A DNA stretch of 64,000 bases from Halodesulfovibrio sp. (GCF_025210605.1 NZ_JAOARI010000017.1:62001-126000), one strand, 5' to 3'. Counted from the stretch's first letter, positions 18,468 to 27,743 are shown. The notes: a model not told the origin generated them from the letters alone. Program-made: numbers and translations.

Positions 18468-18820
18468 ATATAGTCTGAAATACATTCTATATTATCTTCT
18501 GCAACGATACCGAAAATTACTTATGAAACACTTATTTGACGATCAAACAAATTTAGTGTTTTCCTCATACAAAAAAATAAACTTTTATGTTGTTTTTTCT
18601 ATGCATTATAAAAGGAAAGTGCGTGGTATATTTGTAAAACAACAAAAACGTTACAGTGTCAATACAGCTCCCTTTTGACAAAAAAAACATATTTGTCAGC
18701 TTTTTTTGTTCCATATTTCGTTTTTTGTTCAAATAAATATAGAATAATCGTTTTATTACAAGACATTACACTAACAGAACCCCTTAGTGTCAAAATAAGG
18801 CTAAGAGCCTTTTGCACATA

Positions 18821-18854
18821 AAAAAGAGTGCGAAATATATTTCGCACTCTTTTT
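18821..18854 (-). terminator. Bidirectional intrinsic terminator
   Basis: A 15-bp perfect stem (AAAAAGAGTGCGAAA, 18821-18835, with 18840-18854) and a 4-nt loop, with T-runs in both directions. It is the nearest terminator downstream of the sigma-54 activator gene ending at 19120. A smaller AAGGCT/AGCCTT hairpin is at 18797-18811. Confidence 0.8.
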
Positions 18855-19119
18855 TTCGCATTTGATATTTTAAGAAAACACCTTACGTTTTCCCTTCTCC
18901 TAAATCTCATTGCAACGCGTCCAAACCAAACATATTTGGCAACCAACCAGTATTGAAGCTGATTAATTCGTTAAGACTCTCCAGCCACGAAACCTCTTTC
19001 AATGCAAGCACCACTGGCTTTAGCGTACTAAAAGTTCCCCTATGCTTTTTTTAACAACAAACCCATTTGTACGTGGTTTTCAAGGCTCTATTGAGAGCTA
19101 GCACAATACGCTTGCAGAA

Positions 19120-21018
19120 CTAGGCTGGATAGATGCTGTCCTTCATTTTTTCAACTTTCCGGTACAATGTTGCACGCGAAATACCAAGACGCCGCGCAGA
19201 TTCTACCATATTGTGTTCAGTTTCTTTCAGCGTTGCTTTAATCAGCTTGTATTCCATTTCTTTTAATGTTCCTGTGGAAATTCGCTGCGCATTGTCTGTA
19301 TTTGGCAGTGCAAAATGCTCTACATCAAGCACTTCCCCCTCACATCTATGCAAAGCACGCTGAACTATATTTTCAAGTTCTCGCACATTTCCCGGCCAGC
19401 GGTACGAAATTAGTGCCTGCTCCGCCTCATGAGAAAAAGTAAGCGGAAGCGGCGTTCCCCTGTTTAAAAACAACGTGGCTAGCTCAAGAATGTCTTCAGA
19501 ACCTCTATGGCGCAATGGCGGAATATTAATAGGAAGCACATTTAACCTATAATATAGATCTTCGCGGAACCGACCTTGCGCAACAGCCTTGCTCAAATTC
19601 ACATGCGTACTTGCGATAATTCTGGTGTTAATCTTTACAGGCTTTCTAGCGCCAATGCGATATACCTCAGCGGTCTGCAAAACACGTAACAGCTTCACCT
19701 GCATATGATGCGGCATATCACCGATTTCATCGAGCAAAATTGTTCCCCCGTCTGCCAGCTCGAATTTTCCGGGACGCCCACCTTTAACAGCTCCGGTGAA
19801 TGTTCCCTCTACGTATCCGAAAAGCTCACTTTCAAGCAAATCTGCGGGGATAGCACCACAGTTAATTGGCACAAACGGGTACTGGCTCCGCTTACCGTGG
19901 TTGTGGATAGCTTGCGCAAAAAGTTCCTTACCGGTTCCAGTCTCACCTTGAAGCAACACTGTCACAACTGAATCAGCAGCCTTTTGCGCAAGATCAATGG
20001 CACCTAAAAATTTTGGTGAGTGCCCTACAATCATAGGGAAGGTATAATGCGCTTTTGCACCGGAAATATTTTCTGCCATTTTTTGAATTTCGCTCATTTC
20101 GTTGAAAACAAGCACAGCACCGAGCAATTCATTCGTTTCAGAAAGTACAGCCTGCGCAGTATAAATGATCGGTACAGTTCCTCTATCGCACCGAACCCAG
20201 CATTCTTTGTTCACCCACTGCTGTGATGCATTTTGCAGCTTATTGATATCCAGACTTAGCCCTTTAAGTTTTGATATATGCTTACCTTCCAGATCATTCG
20301 CTTTAAGAATTTGCGCGCCCTTTCCATTAATCTTCCAAATTTCACCTTCTCTGTTCAAAATAAGCAGTCCGGTGCTGGCAGACTCAATGACTTTATCAAA
20401 AAAGCCGATATGCAAAGCGAGTGCTTTATTACGCCGCATAACACGTAACTGGCGTTCTGCGGCGCGGGCAGCAGTTGTAACCATATATAGCGTATGCGGG
20501 TGCGTGAATTCCTTTGCCCCAGAAACAACTAAAATTCCAAGCAGTTCGCCACCACCACCAAAAATCGGAGCCGAAGAGCTGGTCAAGTGATGTGCTAAAT
20601 GACAATAATGATCTGCACCAGTCAGCTGGATTGGAATGTGGTGCTTATGGCACATGCTTATCGCCGTTGTGCCCACATCTTTTTCTGTCCACCGAAACCC
20701 AGGCGCACAGTTGCGAGTTCGGTACTGCGTCGTCAAACGCTCTGAGCCTGTAATATGTAGGATATAGCCATCAGCATCGACAGCTGCGATAAGGAAATCA
20801 TCCGGTGACAGTAGCTCAAAGAATTCTGCAAAGTGCGGCAACACCACTTGCAATAATTCCGCATTGTGCTCGCGCCGTTCGTTAAGTGCCTCATTTGAAA
20901 TACATTCCTGTAATGTATTTCGGCTCATCGGATCTATACCAAAGTGCTTAGAGCGTGCGTGCGACTCTTCAATCAATTCGCTCATTGTTGAAGAATCAAC
21001 AACGTGTCCTTTTTTCAT
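19120..21018 (-). CDS. Sigma-54-dependent activator, GAF-PAS-AAA+-Fis (AcoR-like)
   Basis: 632 residues. An N-terminal GAF-like sensor (about 60-190) and a PAS domain (about 205-310) precede an AAA+ core (about 325-560) with Walker A GETGTGKE (358-365) and Walker B GTILLDEIGD (425-434), and a C-terminal Fis-type helix-turn-helix (about 595-625). The layout matches AcoR/DhaR-type activators that sense small metabolites. The sigma-54-contact loop reads GTFTGA (405-410) rather than GAFTGA, a conservative variant. It is divergent from the TRAP transporter/oxidoreductase operon beginning at 21464, which it most likely switches on in response to the imported compound. No receiver domain, so no histidine kinase is needed. 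Confidence 0.9.
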   Translation of the reverse strand: MKKGHVVDSSTMSELIEESHARSKHFGIDPMSRNTLQECISNEALNERREHNAELLQVVLPHFAEFFELLSPDDFLIAAVDADGYILHITGSERLTTQYRTRNCAPGFRWTEKDVGTTAISMCHKHHIPIQLTGADHYCHLAHHLTSSSAPIFGGGGELLGILVVSGAKEFTHPHTLYMVTTAARAAERQLRVMRRNKALALHIGFFDKVIESASTGLLILNREGEIWKINGKGAQILKANDLEGKHISKLKGLSLDINKLQNASQQWVNKECWVRCDRGTVPIIYTAQAVLSETNELLGAVLVFNEMSEIQKMAENISGAKAHYTFPMIVGHSPKFLGAIDLAQKAADSVVTVLLQGETGTGKELFAQAIHNHGKRSQYPFVPINCGAIPADLLESELFGYVEGTFTGAVKGGRPGKFELADGGTILLDEIGDMPHHMQVKLLRVLQTAEVYRIGARKPVKINTRIIASTHVNLSKAVAQGRFREDLYYRLNVLPINIPPLRHRGSEDILELATLFLNRGTPLPLTFSHEAEQALISYRWPGNVRELENIVQRALHRCEGEVLDVEHFALPNTDNAQRISTGTLKEMEYKLIKATLKETEHNMVESARRLGISRATLYRKVEKMKDSIYPA

Positions 21019-21463
21019 CTCTCAAAGTCCCCTCATTCCCGTAGAGCCTGCCATAACGCCAGATTCTATCTGCTGAAAATCATGCAAAAAAACCATATTT
21101 CTCAATATGAGACATGTGTCAAAACAAAACACAATTTATATCATACTGATTATTTTGACTTTATTTAATTTAATCTTTTCTCTGAGTGCATCATGACTAA
21201 TTTTGAGACACTTTGCACGCACCTTGAGCTACCACTCAATCTAGCACAAACCTAACATACCGAAAAAACTTTAGTTATTGATTGTTCACACAACCTTATC
21301 AAAATCATTTAGAAACATTGAGTTTTCACAAGCGCAACAAAAAAACAAATTTGGAAAAAAAAGCATATACCAACGTTCTGGCATCAAAACGGAACATGCA
21401 TTGCACTAGAAAATCTAATCGCACTACACTTACTAACGACACTCACCAGAGAAGGAGACAAGT
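21019..21463. promoter_or_regulatory. Divergent regulatory region between activator and TRAP operon
   Basis: The gap carries a near-palindrome TGAGACATGTGTCA (21109-21122, one mismatched pair) and a second TGAGACA at 21204-21210, which could be upstream activator sites for the neighbouring Fis-type activator. TTGCACG-N4-TTGAG (21213-21228) has the spacing of a -24/-12 sigma-54 promoter but departs from both conserved dinucleotides, so I treat it as weak. Confidence 0.35.
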
Positions 21464-21976
21464 ATGGAGAAGCAATTTCGGTATGGCCTTACTATACTGT
21501 TGAGCACAGTAGCAATTCTACAGTTTGTACAGGTTATATGGCGCTACATTTTACAAGCCCCACTTATGGGCTTGGATGATGTGTTAATCTACCCAACTCT
21601 TTGGCTCTATCTACTAGGTAGTGTAAACGCCTCCCGCGAAGATACCCAGATTAAAGCAAACGTGCTGGATGTATTCCTCAAAACGGAACAGTCCAAACTC
21701 GGTGTCCGCATTGTTGCAGACATTATGACTGTGATTGTATCTGGCTGGCTTACCACTTGGGCATGGGGCTACTTCCGCTACGCATTCCGCGTCTGGAAAG
21801 AAACACCGACCATCTACTTACCTACATTCTATGCAGAGTGCGCATTATTCATCGGTCTTGTTTTCATGACACTTTTCGGACTGCAACATCTGATTACTAA
21901 CATCAGACGTTTTAATATGCTCCGCACTAAACCAGTTACTACAAGTTTGCATAGTGCAAGCGAAGGAAGCGCATAG
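21464..21976 (+). CDS. dctQ: TRAP transporter small membrane subunit (DctQ)
   Basis: 170 residues with four membrane segments, as in DctQ proteins: about 8-28, 45-65, 85-105 and 125-145. It binds the large subunit to form the membrane part of a TRAP carrier, which uses the Na+ gradient. AAGGAG precedes the ATG. First gene of the operon; the large subunit begins two bases after its stop. Confidence 0.9.
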   Translation: MEKQFRYGLTILLSTVAILQFVQVIWRYILQAPLMGLDDVLIYPTLWLYLLGSVNASREDTQIKANVLDVFLKTEQSKLGVRIVADIMTVIVSGWLTTWAWGYFRYAFRVWKETPTIYLPTFYAECALFIGLVFMTLFGLQHLITNIRRFNMLRTKPVTTSLHSASEGSA

Positions 21977-21978
21977 CA

Positions 21979-23277
21979 ATGGTTGAAATCTCATTAATGG
22001 CCATCGGCTTACTTGTTGTAATGCTGAGTTTCGGCGTTCCATTACCGTTCTGTTTCGGCGGCGCACTCATGTTTATGCACCTTGTAGGTGGCGCCACCAT
22101 GAAAGGCACTATGCTCTGGGGTTTCAGCCAGCTTTCCAACCCTGTATTGCTCTGTATTCCGCTCTTTGTTTTTGCTGGCTCAATTATGAGTGAAAGCGGT
22201 ATCGCAAAGAGCTTGCTAGACTTTGTAAATATTTTTGTTGGTAGAATCCGTGGCGGACTCGGAATTGTTGCCTCTTTAAGCTGCGCTATCATCGGAGCTA
22301 TCTCCGGTAGTGGCTTAACCGGTGTTGCCGCTACAGGTCCTCTACTGATTCCAGAAATGGCTGAAAAAGGCTACCCGCGCGGTTACGCCACAGCGCTGGT
22401 TGCTAACTCTTCCATTCTCGGTCTGCTCATTCCACCTAGCGTTACCATGATTGTATACGGCTGGGTTACAGACACCTCCATCCTCGCTTGTTTCCTTGCA
22501 ACTGTTGGACCTGGTATACTCATCACCTTCCTTTTCGGTGTCGTAAACCTTGTAATGTGCCGTAACTTCCCGCTTGTGCTTGATGAGCCTAAACCAATCG
22601 CTGAAACAGTCCGTGCGGCATCCTCAGCTACCCTGCTTGCTATTCCAGCACTCATCATGCCGGTTATCATTCTTGGTGGTATCTACGGCGGCATCATGAC
22701 CCCGACTGAAGCTGCTGCTGTTGCTGTTATCTACGCATTCCCTGTAGGCTTCCTTGTTTACAAAGGCTTAACCTGGGAAAAATTCTTTATTGCATCTAAA
22801 AACGCGGCTACAGCTATCGGCGCAATCATGGTTATGATTGTATTCAGCCTTATGCTCAGCCAGATGTTTGTTATGGAAGAAATTCCGCAGGCTCTTGTTG
22901 AAGGTATCTTCTCTATCACCACAGACAAAACCCTGCTTCTCATTCTCGTTAACGTTCTTCTCTTCTTCATCGGCATGATTGTTAACGATATTACTTCCAT
23001 CATTCTTACTGCTCCGCTGCTCCTTCCTTTGATGGAAGCTATTGGGGTAAGCCCAATTCATTTTGCTGCAATCATCGGTGTTAACACCGCTATGGGTGGC
23101 GTTACACCACCATACGCTAGCATCTTGTACCTTGGTGTCCGTATCGGCGAAGTTGAATTTGTCGATGTTATTAAACCCGCTATGATTCTTATCTTATTCG
23201 GGTATGTTCCGGTTGTTTTTCTCACGTCCTTCTGGCCAAAACTGGCTCTCTATTTACCAAGCCTCTTAGGCTACTAA
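21979..23277 (+). CDS. dctM: TRAP transporter large membrane subunit (DctM)
   Basis: 432 residues, highly hydrophobic, about twelve membrane segments. DctM-type features include ISGSGLTGVAATGPLLIPEM, STMI-type LIPPSVTMIVYG, and GGIYGGIMTPTEAAAVAVIY. It is the channel-forming part that moves the substrate with Na+. It starts two bases after dctQ and is followed by the binding-protein gene after a short gap. Confidence 0.95.
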   Translation: MVEISLMAIGLLVVMLSFGVPLPFCFGGALMFMHLVGGATMKGTMLWGFSQLSNPVLLCIPLFVFAGSIMSESGIAKSLLDFVNIFVGRIRGGLGIVASLSCAIIGAISGSGLTGVAATGPLLIPEMAEKGYPRGYATALVANSSILGLLIPPSVTMIVYGWVTDTSILACFLATVGPGILITFLFGVVNLVMCRNFPLVLDEPKPIAETVRAASSATLLAIPALIMPVIILGGIYGGIMTPTEAAAVAVIYAFPVGFLVYKGLTWEKFFIASKNAATAIGAIMVMIVFSLMLSQMFVMEEIPQALVEGIFSITTDKTLLLILVNVLLFFIGMIVNDITSIILTAPLLLPLMEAIGVSPIHFAAIIGVNTAMGGVTPPYASILYLGVRIGEVEFVDVIKPAMILILFGYVPVVFLTSFWPKLALYLPSLLGY

Positions 23278-23298
23278 CTTTCGTAAGGAGAAAGGGAT

Positions 23299-24294
23299 AT
23301 GCAAAAAAAGTTTTCAGTTGTTATTGTGATGATGCTTATCTGCATTCTTGCAGCAGGCACTGCTCAGGCCCGTAAGTGGAAAATTTCCCACGTACGCCCA
23401 CAAAACACTGCTATCGACAACGACCTTAAAGCATTTACAGCCGAGCTTGAAGAAATCAGTAAAGGCGACATGAAAGCCAAAATTTACGCTGCTAGCTCAC
23501 TCGGCGATTACACTGTTGTTCAAGAACGCGTTGGTCTCGGCGCTGTAGATATGGCATGTCAGCCAGTAGCTGCTGCTGCTGACAAACGTATGCAGATTGC
23601 GAACTTCCCATTCATGTTCACTGGCTGGAAGCAAGCTGAGAAAAACTTTGCTCCAGGCGCACCTCTGCGTAAAACAATTGAAGGTTTGTATGCAAAGCAG
23701 GGCATTAAACTGCTTGCTACATGGCCTGCGTACTTCGGCGGTATCGCTCTTAACAAAGAGCCACAGAACCCAACTAATCCTGATGCTAAAAAAGGCTTGA
23801 AAATCCGCGTTGTACCAACCAAATCCTTCAAACTTATGGCTGATAACATTGGCTTCATCGGCACACCGATTCCTTTCTCCGAAGCCTTTACAGCTGTACA
23901 GACCGGCGTTGTTGATGGCGTTGTTGGTTCCGGTGCTGAAGGTTACTACGCTTCTTTCCGCGACGTAACCAAGTACTACCTCCCAATCAATACACACTTC
24001 GAAATGTGGTACTTCATCATGAACGCAGAACTCTACGAAGATCTTGATGACGAGCACAAAAAGCTTCTCGACAAGGCTGCTGTAGACTTTGAAAACCGCC
24101 GCTGGGCACGTGCTGAAGCCGATCAGGCTGCAAACGAGCAGCGCCTTGCAGATTACGGTGCAAAAATCATTAAAGTTTCACCAGAAGTTATTGAAGCACA
24201 CGCTGTAAAAGTACGTGCAAACGTTTGGCCTGAAATTCTTAACGACGTTGGCGAAGACTGGGGACGTAAAGTTCTCTCCGGCCTCATCCAGTAA
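23299..24294 (+). CDS. dctP: TRAP transporter periplasmic binding protein (DctP)
   Basis: 331 residues with a signal peptide (MQKKFSVVIVMMLICILAAG, cleavage after AQA). The body matches DctP-type proteins: the region LKIRVVPTKSFKLMADN holds the conserved arginine (about residue 169) that usually salt-bridges a substrate carboxylate, followed by GTPIPFSEAFTAVQTGVVDG. The substrate is therefore probably a carboxylate-containing molecule. The enzymes downstream suggest an amino acid, imino acid or opine rather than a C4-dicarboxylate. AAGGAG before the ATG. Confidence 0.95.
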   Translation: MQKKFSVVIVMMLICILAAGTAQARKWKISHVRPQNTAIDNDLKAFTAELEEISKGDMKAKIYAASSLGDYTVVQERVGLGAVDMACQPVAAAADKRMQIANFPFMFTGWKQAEKNFAPGAPLRKTIEGLYAKQGIKLLATWPAYFGGIALNKEPQNPTNPDAKKGLKIRVVPTKSFKLMADNIGFIGTPIPFSEAFTAVQTGVVDGVVGSGAEGYYASFRDVTKYYLPINTHFEMWYFIMNAELYEDLDDEHKKLLDKAAVDFENRRWARAEADQAANEQRLADYGAKIIKVSPEVIEAHAVKVRANVWPEILNDVGEDWGRKVLSGLIQ

Positions 24295-24339
24295 GGCAAC
24301 AGCTGGATAAGCTGCACCACACTCGACCAACAACCCTGT

Positions 24340-24359
24340 TCGGGGGCTAACGCCCCCGA
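24340..24359 (+). promoter_or_regulatory. Intercistronic hairpin between dctP and the dehydrogenase genes
   Basis: TCGGGGGC (24340-24347) pairs with GCCCCCGA (24352-24359). No T-run follows, so it may stabilise the upstream transporter mRNA or partly reduce readthrough rather than terminate. Confidence 0.5.
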
Positions 24360-24465
24360 GCTTCCACTCCACCTTTCTGTACCAGCAGGAGTCGCTTCCT
24401 CATCTGGTATCTTATTCACATTTGTCAGACTGCTGTATGTAGTTGCATTACGTTGGAGGAATTCT

Positions 24466-25584
24466 GTGAAAACGACAGATGTCATTGTTATCGGCGGCGG
24501 GCTTTCAGGCTCAGCCACTGCACTTGGCTTAGTAAAAGAAAAAGCGGGCAAAGTGCTTATGTTCGACAGCCAGCTGCCTTCGCAGCGACTCTCCCGCGCT
24601 AATTTCGGTCTCACATGGTTCATGTGTAAGGGGGGCAGCAGCTCCGCTTACGCCAAATGGTGCCGCAACGCCTGTGCCCAATGGCCTGAGTATGCAGCAA
24701 CTCTGGAAGATGAAACCAACATCAATGTTGAACTGGAATGGACAGGCGGGGCGCTGCACGCGTTCGGCGAAGAGCAATGGAATGCACATGCTGCAAGCAT
24801 CGAAAAGCTTAGCGGAATTTGTGCAGAAGAAGGACTGGACTACCCGGTTTCCATGCTTTCACGACAAGAGTTTGCAGAGCTCGTGCCTAAAATGCAGCTG
24901 GGTGAAGATGTTTCCGGTGCGATGTACACACCGCAGCAGGGGCATGTGAACCCGCTTAAAGTGCTTGCTGCTATGCGTAAGTCTTTCCAGCAGCTTGGCG
25001 GTGAATTTGTAGGAAACCAGAACATTCTGGAAATCATTCCGAATGGTGACTCTGTAACCGTCAAAACCAAAGATGAAGAATACAGCTGTCACAAACTGGT
25101 AGTTGCTGCCGGACACGGCTGCACACGCTTGCTGTTCCCTCTCGGCTACAAGTTGAATGTTTACCCTCAGCGTGGACAGCTTCTTGTAACAGAACGTTGT
25201 GAACGTAAGCTTCCATTCCCGTTACTTGCTGTTCGCCAGACTCAGGACGGAACCTACATGATAGGTCTCTCCACTGAGGACGTTGCGCACGATACCAATA
25301 TCACTCCGCAGGCAATGCAACAGCAGGCACAAAATGCCATACGAATTTTCCCGGAACTCGCCAAAGTGAACTGGGTTAGAGCATGGGGTGCCATCCGCGT
25401 TATGACACCGGACGGTATTCCTGTTTACGACAGACTTGAGCAGCATCCGAACATTTATGTAATGGCTCTGCATAGTGCTTTATCGCTCAACCCGTTACAT
25501 ACTTCTGTTGTGGCACCTTGGATTCTGGACGGCAGTAATTCAGAGATTATTTCCTCTTTCAGTAATGGACGTTTCAATGTTTAA
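24466..25584 (+). CDS. FAD-dependent amine/amino-acid dehydrogenase, DAO superfamily (HcnC/OoxB-like)
   Basis: 372 residues. The N-terminus VIVIGGGLSGSATALGLVKE is a Rossmann FAD-binding motif, and the C-terminal part with WGAIRVMTPDGIPVYDR matches the D-amino-acid-oxidase superfamily. It forms a set with the [2Fe-2S] protein and the second flavoprotein that follow. This three-part arrangement is known in hydrogen cyanide synthase (HcnABC), opine oxidases, and D-hydroxyproline/proline dehydrogenases; all oxidise a C-N bond of an amino or imino acid. The TRAP transporter points to a catabolic role; substrate unknown. GTG start preceded by GGAGG. The next gene begins within its last codons. Confidence 0.85.
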   Translation: MKTTDVIVIGGGLSGSATALGLVKEKAGKVLMFDSQLPSQRLSRANFGLTWFMCKGGSSSAYAKWCRNACAQWPEYAATLEDETNINVELEWTGGALHAFGEEQWNAHAASIEKLSGICAEEGLDYPVSMLSRQEFAELVPKMQLGEDVSGAMYTPQQGHVNPLKVLAAMRKSFQQLGGEFVGNQNILEIIPNGDSVTVKTKDEEYSCHKLVVAAGHGCTRLLFPLGYKLNVYPQRGQLLVTERCERKLPFPLLAVRQTQDGTYMIGLSTEDVAHDTNITPQAMQQQAQNAIRIFPELAKVNWVRAWGAIRVMTPDGIPVYDRLEQHPNIYVMALHSALSLNPLHTSVVAPWILDGSNSEIISSFSNGRFNV

Positions 25585-25867
25585 AATCGACCCTTCCCAA
25601 GCTCAGCAAACAGTTACCGTTTTACTCGATGGAAAACATAAAGAGATTCCCAGCGGAATGAGTGTTGCGGCAGCTCTTTTAAGTTGCGGAGAAATTATCT
25701 CCCGCGTTTCACCATCTTCTAAAAAACCATGCAGTCCTCACTGCTTAATGGGTGTCTGCTACGAATGCCTCATGGAAATTGACGGCACAAAAAAACAGGC
25801 ATGTATGACAGAAGTAGCAGAAGGAATGGTGATTAACCGTAACTTCACGGATGAGGAGGACAGCTAA
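25565..25867 (+). CDS. Small [2Fe-2S]-binding subunit (HcnA-like)
   Basis: About 100 residues from this start. The region PCSPHCLMGVCYECL and a later C in KKQACM form a [2Fe-2S] ferredoxin cluster motif of the kind fused to sarcosine oxidase alpha subunits and found separately as HcnA. It should shuttle electrons between the two flavin subunits encoded on each side. Its start overlaps the upstream gene (a second ATG at 25577 is equally possible; neither has a strong ribosome site). Its stop overlaps the following ATG in TAATG, indicating coupled translation. Confidence 0.85.
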   Translation: MDVSMFKIDPSQAQQTVTVLLDGKHKEIPSGMSVAAALLSCGEIISRVSPSSKKPCSPHCLMGVCYECLMEIDGTKKQACMTEVAEGMVINRNFTDEEDS

Positions 25868-27285
25868 TGAGCCATTATGATGTTATTGTAATCGGTGCTG
25901 GTCCAGCTGGACTTTCATGCGGCGCAGCCCTTGCTGAAATGGGTCTGGATACCCTTGTTCTTGATGAACAGGCTCATCCCGGCGGACAAATTTACCGTAA
26001 CGTAGAATCCTCTTCCGCTGCTCAGCTGGCATTTTTCGGCGAAGACTATGCAAAAGGTCGCGAAATTGTTCAGCGTTTCAGAAAAAGCAAAGCCAAATAC
26101 CAAGGCGGAGCAACAGTCTGGCAGGTTGAGTCAGACGGACAAGTTTGCTACAGCTGCGACGGCGTATCACAGCAGATTACTGGGAATTATGTTGTCATTG
26201 CCACTGGTGCAATGGAACGCCCTGTGCCTATTCCAGGCTGGACACTTCCCGGCGTTATCGGTGCCGGAGCTGCAAACAACCTAGCAAAAGAAGGCGGACT
26301 TTCCCCGAAAGGAAAAGTTGTTCTGTGCGGTAGCGGTCCTTTACTTCTTTTAGAAGCATCCCTGCTTATTAAAAAAGGCGTTCAGGTAGAGGCTATTTTG
26401 GACACAACACCGCTTGTTCCTTCGCTGTCTGCTGTTGCCAATCTTCCGCGTGCATTGATGCGTATGGATTTTCTCCTGAAAGGGGTGAAAATGCTGTTCG
26501 ACATCCATCGTTCAAAAGTTCCGTACCTGCGTGGTGTCAGCGATCTTAAAATGATTGGTGAAGACAAAGTTACGCATGTTGAATGCACCCACAAAAAAGA
26601 AACCGTCAGCTTTGCAACTGATGTCGCATTGTTACACTTCGGCGTTATTCCAAACACCCATGTAATGCGTCAGGTTGGTTGTACCCTGAACTGGAATTCC
26701 GAACTTCGCTACTGGCATCCAGTCTGCGATGATTGGGGACGTACAAACCATGACAAAGTGTTTGTTGCAGGTGACGGCAGCTATGTTTCCGGTGCTGTTG
26801 CAGCCGGATTGAAAGGTGAACTGAGCGCGTTAGAACTTGCCCGCAGTCTTGGCATCCTTTCCACCAAAGCACGCGATGACATGGCACAGCCACTTAAAGC
26901 AGAAATTGCAAAAGACAAGCACCCTAGACCGTTTATTGACGCCATGTACGCACCACGGGCTGGACAATATGCTTTTGCAGACGACACCGTTGTGTGCCGT
27001 TGTGAAAATGTGACTGTCGGTGAAATCCGCGAAGTCATCAGCCAAGGCGCGCATGATCCTAACGAAATTAAGATCATCACCCGTGCTGGTATGGGGCCTT
27101 GTCAGGGAAGAATGTGTGGCTCTGCCATCAATGAAATCCTTGCTGAGGAGCTTTCATCCACTCCGGACGAAGTCGGTTATCTGACTATTCGTCCGCCGTT
27201 AAAAGGCATTTCTCTTGGTGAGATTGCTGCAATGAAATTTACCGAGGCTTCAGGGCCTGCTGATTTATTTAAGAACCAAAAGTAG
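25867..27285 (+). CDS. NAD(P)/FAD oxidoreductase with C-terminal BFD-type [2Fe-2S] domain (HcnB/OoxA-like)
   Basis: 472 residues. N-terminal VIVIGAGPAGLSCGAALAEM binds FAD; a second nucleotide-binding motif KVVLCGSGPLLLLEASLLIK occurs near residue 155; and the C-terminal CRCENVTVGEI...GPCQGRMCG is a BFD-like [2Fe-2S] domain. This is the partner flavoprotein of the dehydrogenase above. In opine and hydroxyproline dehydrogenases the same kind of subunit passes electrons on, probably to a respiratory acceptor. It is followed nine bases later by a RidA gene. Confidence 0.88.
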   Translation: MSHYDVIVIGAGPAGLSCGAALAEMGLDTLVLDEQAHPGGQIYRNVESSSAAQLAFFGEDYAKGREIVQRFRKSKAKYQGGATVWQVESDGQVCYSCDGVSQQITGNYVVIATGAMERPVPIPGWTLPGVIGAGAANNLAKEGGLSPKGKVVLCGSGPLLLLEASLLIKKGVQVEAILDTTPLVPSLSAVANLPRALMRMDFLLKGVKMLFDIHRSKVPYLRGVSDLKMIGEDKVTHVECTHKKETVSFATDVALLHFGVIPNTHVMRQVGCTLNWNSELRYWHPVCDDWGRTNHDKVFVAGDGSYVSGAVAAGLKGELSALELARSLGILSTKARDDMAQPLKAEIAKDKHPRPFIDAMYAPRAGQYAFADDTVVCRCENVTVGEIREVISQGAHDPNEIKIITRAGMGPCQGRMCGSAINEILAEELSSTPDEVGYLTIRPPLKGISLGEIAAMKFTEASGPADLFKNQK

Positions 27286-27293
27286 AGAATAGT

Positions 27294-27653
27294 ATGTCAG
27301 AAATTACACGTCATTCCACTGGTCCTCGTATGAGTAAAGCAACTGTATTCAACGGCGTAGCCTACCTTTGCGGTCAGGTACCGGACAATACAGACTGTGA
27401 TATCTGCGATCAGGCACGTAACATGCTCGAAAAAGTTGACACACTGCTTAAAGAAGTAGGCAGTGATCGCAAGCATGTTCTCTCTGTAATTGTATACCTG
27501 CGCGACATGAAAGATTTCGCTGGATTCAACTCTGTTTGGGATACTTGGTTTGAAAGCGGATTTGCTCCAGCACGCGCTTGTGTTGAAGCCCGTCTTGCAC
27601 GCCCAGAGTTGCTCTGCGAAGTTTCCGTTCAAGCAGCAGTGATTGCAGAGTAG
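27294..27653 (+). CDS. RidA/YjgF-family imine deaminase
   Basis: 119 residues, full-length for the family. The C-terminal block PARACVEARLARPELLCEVS contains the conserved arginine and glutamate of RidA, which hydrolyse reactive enamine/imine products of amino-acid oxidation to ketoacid and ammonia. It is the last gene of the TRAP-dehydrogenase operon, which strongly supports an imine-producing reaction upstream. A terminator follows. Confidence 0.92.
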   Translation: MSEITRHSTGPRMSKATVFNGVAYLCGQVPDNTDCDICDQARNMLEKVDTLLKEVGSDRKHVLSVIVYLRDMKDFAGFNSVWDTWFESGFAPARACVEARLARPELLCEVSVQAAVIAE

Positions 27654-27694
27654 CCCCGCCAGCGCTCCTTATCACACTCATTACTTCCGCAAAT

Positions 27695-27743
27695 AAAAAA
27701 GTGTGCTCCTGCCGTTTGCCACAACGGGAGCACACTTTTTTTA
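27695..27743 (+). terminator. Intrinsic terminator of the TRAP-dehydrogenase operon
   Basis: GTGTGCTC pairs with GAGCACAC with an inner CCGTT/AACGG stem and TTTTTTT tail. Confidence 0.9.

Larger units (their letters stand above)
18276..19119. other. Long A+T-rich gap upstream of the fdh operon
   Basis: This 840-bp gap holds the fdh promoter region, a 14-bp palindrome and two hairpins (listed separately). Several short open frames exist but none has a ribosome site or protein-like composition. Confidence 0.5.

Noticed and set aside
18442..18678. A 78-codon plus-strand frame in the fdh upstream gap
   Set aside because: A+T-rich chance frame with no ribosome site; covers the palindrome.
21213..21228. 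A firm sigma-54 promoter call for the TRAP operon
   Set aside because: Spacing fits but both conserved dinucleotides (GG at -24 and GC at -12) are altered; kept only as a weak candidate.
24340..24359. The G+C-rich hairpin after dctP as an intrinsic terminator
   Set aside because: No T-run follows, and the downstream genes fit the same operon.
24466..27285. The three-part dehydrogenase as a definite hydrogen cyanide synthase
   Set aside because: Opine, hydroxyproline and sarcosine dehydrogenases share this layout, and the TRAP importer and RidA favour catabolism over cyanide production.
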